DNA of 64,000 bases from assembly GCA_016806145.1 (NCBI GenBank), contig CP063166.1, positions 4,526,001-4,590,000 on the forward strand, in the 5' to 3' direction. Below are positions 61,194 through 64,000 of this stretch, piece by piece. The position numbers were made by a program, and so were the translations under genes. The stretch comes from Variovorax paradoxus. GTDB taxonomy: Bacteria; Pseudomonadota; Gammaproteobacteria; Burkholderiales; Burkholderiaceae_C. Each line of letters begins with the position of its first letter. The first letter of the stretch is position 1. Below the pieces are notes generated by a model. It was given only the letters and a program-made list of their open reading frames with translations, had not been told where the DNA came from and made no database searches.

Positions 61194-62474
61194 TCAGGGG
61201 CGCTTCATCTTGCACGAAGTCGGCAGCTCCGCGCGCTCGGGGGCGATGGTCTTGATCACGCGAAAGCCGTAGCCCGAACCCTCGACGTCGAACTGCACGC
61301 CCGGCCGGCCCTGCTTGTCCATCACGCCGACCACGAGCTGCTGCTGGAACTGGTGGTCGGCCGCGCGCATGCGCCCGCGCTGGCCGTACAGCGTGACGTC
61401 GGCCTGCTCGAGCGCGCGCGCCACGGCCACGGTGTCGGTGCCGCCCGCGCGCTCGAGCGCCTGCGCCAGCGACTCGATCAGGAGCTGCATGCGCATGTGC
61501 ACGTAGTCGTCGGCGGGCTTCGGAAAGCGCGTGCGGAAGGCGCGGTAGAAGGCCTCCGACTGCGACGTCTGCACGTTCGGCAGCCAGTCGGCCACCGCGA
61601 TCACGCGGCCGATGCCGGCATCGCCGATGGCCGCGGGCGCGCCCAGCGCATTGCCGTAGAAGGTGTAGAAGGTGCCGTTGAAACCGGCCTCGCGCGCGGC
61701 CTTCACGAGCAGCGTGAGGTCGTTGCCCCAGTTGCCCGTGACCACCGCCTGCGCGCCGCTCGCGATGATCTTGCTGGCGTAGGGCGCGAAGTCCTTGACC
61801 TTGCCCAGCGGATGCAGCTCGTCGCCGACGATCTCCACGTCGGGCCGCAGCACGCCGAGCTGGCGCCGCGATTCGCGCAGCACCGCCTGGCCGAAGCTGT
61901 AGTCCTGCCCCAGCAGGTAGATGCGCTTGAGCGCGGCGTCGTCCTTCACCACGTCCATCAGCGCGGCCACGCGCATGTCGGCATGGGCGTCGAAGCGGAA
62001 GTGCCAGAAGCTGCAGCGCTCGTTGGTCAGCGAAGGCTCGACCGCCGCGTAGTTGAGGAACAGCATGCGCCGCTGCGGGTCGCGCTCGTTGTTCTTGTCG
62101 ATCGCATCGATCAGCGCCGCCGCGGTGGCCGAGGAGTTGCCCTGCAGCACGATGCGCGCGCCGTCGTCGATCGCGGCGCGCAGTGCCGACAGCGCTTCCT
62201 CGTTCTGCCCCTTGCTGTCGTAGCGGTCGAGCTGCAGCGGTCGCGCGCCGCCCGGCAGCTTGATTCCGCCGCGCGCATTCACGCGCTCCACGGCCCACAG
62301 CAGGTTGCGGAACACCGCCTCGCCGGTGTTGGCGAACGGGCCGCTCATGCTCTCGATCAACGCGAGGCGGATGGGTGCGGGCGGGGTCTGCGCGAGCGCC
62401 GCGAAGGGCCTCGCGCATAGCGACAGTGCCGCGAATTTCAAGGCCTGGCGGCGCTCGAAAAAGCTGGAATTCAT
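61194..62474 (-). CDS. Liv-type ABC transporter substrate-binding protein (orphan)
   Basis: A 426-residue periplasmic protein with a Tat-like or Sec signal (ERRQALKFAALSLCARPFAA, about 8-27). The mature part, IRLALIESMSGPFANTGEAV, has the type I binding fold, with HFRFDAHADMRVAALMDVVK and GQDYSFGQAVLRESRRQLGV. No permease or ATPase genes are adjacent, so it must use a transporter encoded elsewhere. It differs clearly from the paired binding proteins at 23.8-26.3 kb. It heads a four-gene minus-strand run with an aminotransferase, AraC regulator and EamA exporter. Confidence 0.9.
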   Translation of the reverse strand: MNSSFFERRQALKFAALSLCARPFAALAQTPPAPIRLALIESMSGPFANTGEAVFRNLLWAVERVNARGGIKLPGGARPLQLDRYDSKGQNEEALSALRAAIDDGARIVLQGNSSATAAALIDAIDKNNERDPQRRMLFLNYAAVEPSLTNERCSFWHFRFDAHADMRVAALMDVVKDDAALKRIYLLGQDYSFGQAVLRESRRQLGVLRPDVEIVGDELHPLGKVKDFAPYASKIIASGAQAVVTGNWGNDLTLLVKAAREAGFNGTFYTFYGNALGAPAAIGDAGIGRVIAVADWLPNVQTSQSEAFYRAFRTRFPKPADDYVHMRMQLLIESLAQALERAGGTDTVAVARALEQADVTLYGQRGRMRAADHQFQQQLVVGVMDKQGRPGVQFDVEGSGYGFRVIKTIAPERAELPTSCKMKRP

Positions 62475-62477
62475 TGA

Positions 62478-62516
62478 CTTGAAACGCGCGCCGCTGGGCC
62501 TAGATGAGGTTTCAAG
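62478..62516. promoter_or_regulatory. Inverted repeat CTTGAAAC/GTTTCAAG between binding-protein and hsp20 genes
   Basis: CTTGAAAC (62478-62485) and GTTTCAAG (62509-62516) are exact inverted repeats, 23 bases apart, in the divergent region. CTTGAAA also matches a heat-shock sigma-32 -35 element; CCTAGATG at 62499-62506 is a poor -10 match, while CCCCATTG nearer the hsp20 gene is a better -10 but lacks a good -35. Assignment is tentative. Confidence 0.35.
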
Positions 62517-62596
62517 CGGCACTCAGGATTGAACGGCCGCGCAGTGTAAGGGACACACATTCCATGTCCCCATTGTGTTCATTCAGGAGTACTTCC

Positions 62597-62971
62597 ATGT
62601 TTTTCGCACCCGCCCTTCGCGCCACCCGTTTCACCCCCCGCGCCCATGACCGCGCCTTCGAACGCTTCGTGAACGATGCCTTCGCCGGCACCGCGCGCCG
62701 CTCGCCGCTGGTCGAGCAGGACGACAAGAGCTGGACCCTGTCGCTCGACGTGCCCGGTTTCGCCCGCGAGGACCTGAGCATCGGCATCGAAGGCGCCGTG
62801 GTCCGCATCGAGAGCAAGGCCGACGCCAAGCGCCAGTTCAAGGCCGCCTACGAGCTGCCGCTGGACATCGACGCCGCTGCGAGCGAAGCCAAGCTCGAGA
62901 ACGGCGTGCTGACCCTGAAGCTCGCCAAGGTGGTGCCGGTCAGCCAGGTCTCGCAGCTGCAGATCAACTGA
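62597..62971 (+). CDS. Small heat-shock protein, Hsp20/alpha-crystallin family
   Basis: A 124-residue protein with an alpha-crystallin domain (about 38-118): KSWTLSLDVPGFAREDLSIG, AVVRIES and the C-terminal ENGVLTLKLAKVVPVS, which contains the ENGVLTL motif of the fold. Such proteins hold unfolded client proteins as oligomers under heat or oxidative stress. The chain is short: the N-terminal arm is about 35 residues and the C-terminal I-x-I-type anchor is weak (LQIN). ATG 62597 has CAGGAGT upstream. A strong terminator follows. Confidence 0.93.
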   Translation: MFFAPALRATRFTPRAHDRAFERFVNDAFAGTARRSPLVEQDDKSWTLSLDVPGFAREDLSIGIEGAVVRIESKADAKRQFKAAYELPLDIDAAASEAKLENGVLTLKLAKVVPVSQVSQLQIN

Positions 62972-62992
62972 TCCAGGCGCAACCGAGCTGCG

Positions 62993-63029
62993 AAAAAGCC
63001 CGCGCGGCGACGAGCCGCGCGGGCTTTTT
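62993..63029. terminator. Bidirectional Rho-independent terminator
   Basis: Arms AAAAAGCCCGCGCGGC (62993-63008) and GCCGCGCGGGCTTTTT (63014-63029) form a 16-bp perfect stem with a five-base loop and flanking A/T runs. It lies between the convergent hsp20 (ends 62971) and tsaD (ends 63041) genes and should serve both. Confidence 0.93.
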
Positions 63030-63040
63030 CATGGGCGTTC

Positions 63041-64000
63041 TCAGGCGGTGGCGGGCAGGTCCGCCGACAGGGAGGCCATCGGCCAGCGCGGCTTCACGTC
63101 GAAGGCATAGCGCTCGGTGGGCTGCGACAGCCCCGACTGCAGCCGCATCGCCGCGGCCATCGCGATCATCGCGCCGTTGTCGGTGCACAGGTGCAGCTCG
63201 GGGTAGTGCACGCGCACGCCGCGCTTGGCGCAGGCGGCATTGAGCTGCTCGCGCAACATGCGGTTCGCGCCCACGCCGCCGGCCACCACCAGCCGCTTGA
63301 GACCGGCCTGGTCGAGCGCGGCCAGCGATTTCTTCAGCAGCACCTCGACGATCGCCGCCTGCGTGGAGGCCGCGAGGTCGGGCTTGCGCGCCTCGAGTGC
63401 GTCGCCGAGCTTCCTGGCCTGCGTGAGCACGGCCGTCTTGAGGCCGGCGAAGGAGAAGTCGAGGTCGCCGCTGTGCAGCAGCGGGCGCGGCAGCTTGAAG
63501 GCCGCCGGGTCGCCGCCCTCGGCCAGCTTGGCGAGCCAGGGGCCGCCGGGGTACGGCAGGCCCATGAGCTTGGCGCTCTTGTCGAAGGCCTCGCCGGCCG
63601 CGTCGTCGATGGTTTCGCCGAGCAGCTCGTAGCGGCCCACGCCGTCCACGCGCATCAGTTGGGTGTGGCCGCCCGAGACGAGAAGCGCCACGAAGGGGAA
63701 CTCGGGCGGGTCGGCGCTCAGGAACGGCGACAGCAGGTGGCCCTCGAGGTGGTGCACGCCGAGCACCGGCTTGCCGAGCGCCGCGCCCAGCGCGCAGGCC
63801 ACGCCCGCGCCCACGAGCAGTGCGCCCGCGAGGCCGGGGCCGCGCGTGTAGGCGACCACGTCGACCTCGGCCAGCGTGCGCCCGGCCTCGGCCATCACGG
63901 CATCGGTCAGCGGCAGCACGCGGCGGATGTGGTCGCGGCTCGCGAGTTCGGGCACCACGCCGCCATAGGCCTGGTGCATCGCGATCTGGCTGTGCAGCGC
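63041..64000 (-). CDS. tsaD: tRNA N6-adenosine threonylcarbamoyltransferase TsaD (partial, C-terminal part)
   Basis: 319 codons are present; the N-terminus lies beyond the right edge, since the reading frame continues to base 64000 as [20 protein letters not shown]. TsaD transfers the threonylcarbamoyl group to A37 of ANN-decoding tRNAs, an essential step. The metal-binding HHLEGH, the ASKH-fold phosphate loops [11 protein letters not shown] and [17 protein letters not shown], and the CTDNGAMIA motif near the end are all visible. Only about 20-30 residues should be missing. It is convergent with hsp20 across a shared terminator. Confidence 0.97.
   Translation of the reverse strand, partial: ALHSQIAMHQAYGGVVPELASRDHIRRVLPLTDAVMAEAGRTLAEVDVVAYTRGPGLAGALLVGAGVACALGAALGKPVLGVHHLEGHLLSPFLSADPPEFPFVALLVSGGHTQLMRVDGVGRYELLGETIDDAAGEAFDKSAKLMGLPYPGGPWLAKLAEGGDPAAFKLPRPLLHSGDLDFSFAGLKTAVLTQARKLGDALEARKPDLAASTQAAIVEVLLKKSLAALDQAGLKRLVVAGGVGANRMLREQLNAACAKRGVRVHYPELHLCTDNGAMIAMAAAMRLQSGLSQPTERYAFDVKPRWPMASLSADLPATA

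Overview
The window is high-GC, gene-dense bacterial chromosome. An unbroken nuoA-N operon followed by DUF2818, NUDIX and DUF1178 genes, the tpiA-secG-tRNA-Leu-nuo order, rpsO-pnp, several Liv-type substrate-binding proteins, and many start codons sitting directly behind a -10-like hexamer together suggest a betaproteobacterium of the Burkholderiales, most likely a Comamonadaceae such as Variovorax. That assignment is inference from gene content and order. No phage, insertion sequence, CRISPR array or rRNA gene was seen.

Layout. 0-5 kb: the start of a NodT-type outer-membrane efflux lipoprotein runs off the left edge. Next is a GntR/FCD regulator with a 16-bp palindromic operator, co-transcribed with a PhyH-type dioxygenase and a COG4091-type dehydrogenase, then an ECF42-type sigma factor whose DGPF/YCII partner gene has been gutted by an internal deletion. 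5-8.3 kb: an ADP-ribose cassette in which an NrtR-like regulator with a damaged Nudix box faces a PARG-like macrodomain hydrolase, a NADAR protein and an ADP-ribosylglycohydrolase across two palindromic operators. 8.3-11.8 kb: an Lrp-type regulator diverges from a single 756-residue protein that fuses a cysteine desulfurase-like domain, an ETHE1-like sulfur dioxygenase domain and a rhodanese; a short DsbC-like protein follows. 11.8-21.7 kb: serine hydrolase, an FtsX-type permease without a local ATPase, a carboxypeptidase-regulatory-like lipoprotein, a penicillin acylase and an AttH/CrtC-like lipocalin protein. A 200-bp inverted-repeat element lies downstream.

21.9-27.9 kb: a complete Liv-type ABC operon (livG, livF, two paralogous binding proteins, livH, livM). 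28.2-29.7 kb: a cysteine hydrolase convergent with a LysR regulator. 29.8-36.7 kb: a MarR-controlled three-component drug efflux operon (outer-membrane factor, EmrA, EmrB) divergent from an MsbA-like ABC exporter. 36.8-52.7 kb: DUF1178, NUDIX and DUF2818 genes and all fourteen complex I genes, all read on the minus strand. 52.7-58.1 kb: tRNA-Leu(GAG), secG, tpiA, a quinone oxidoreductase, pnp and rpsO. 58.2-64 kb: a four-gene group (binding protein, aminotransferase, AraC regulator, EamA exporter), a small heat-shock protein, and the 3' part of tsaD.

The housekeeping core (complex I, SecG, TpiA, Pnp, RpsO, TsaD) looks ordinary. The points most worth attention are the ADP-ribose removal cassette, the three-domain sulfur enzyme, the deleted ECF42 partner gene, the Arg-for-Lys change in the LivF Walker A motif, and the 200-bp hairpin element.
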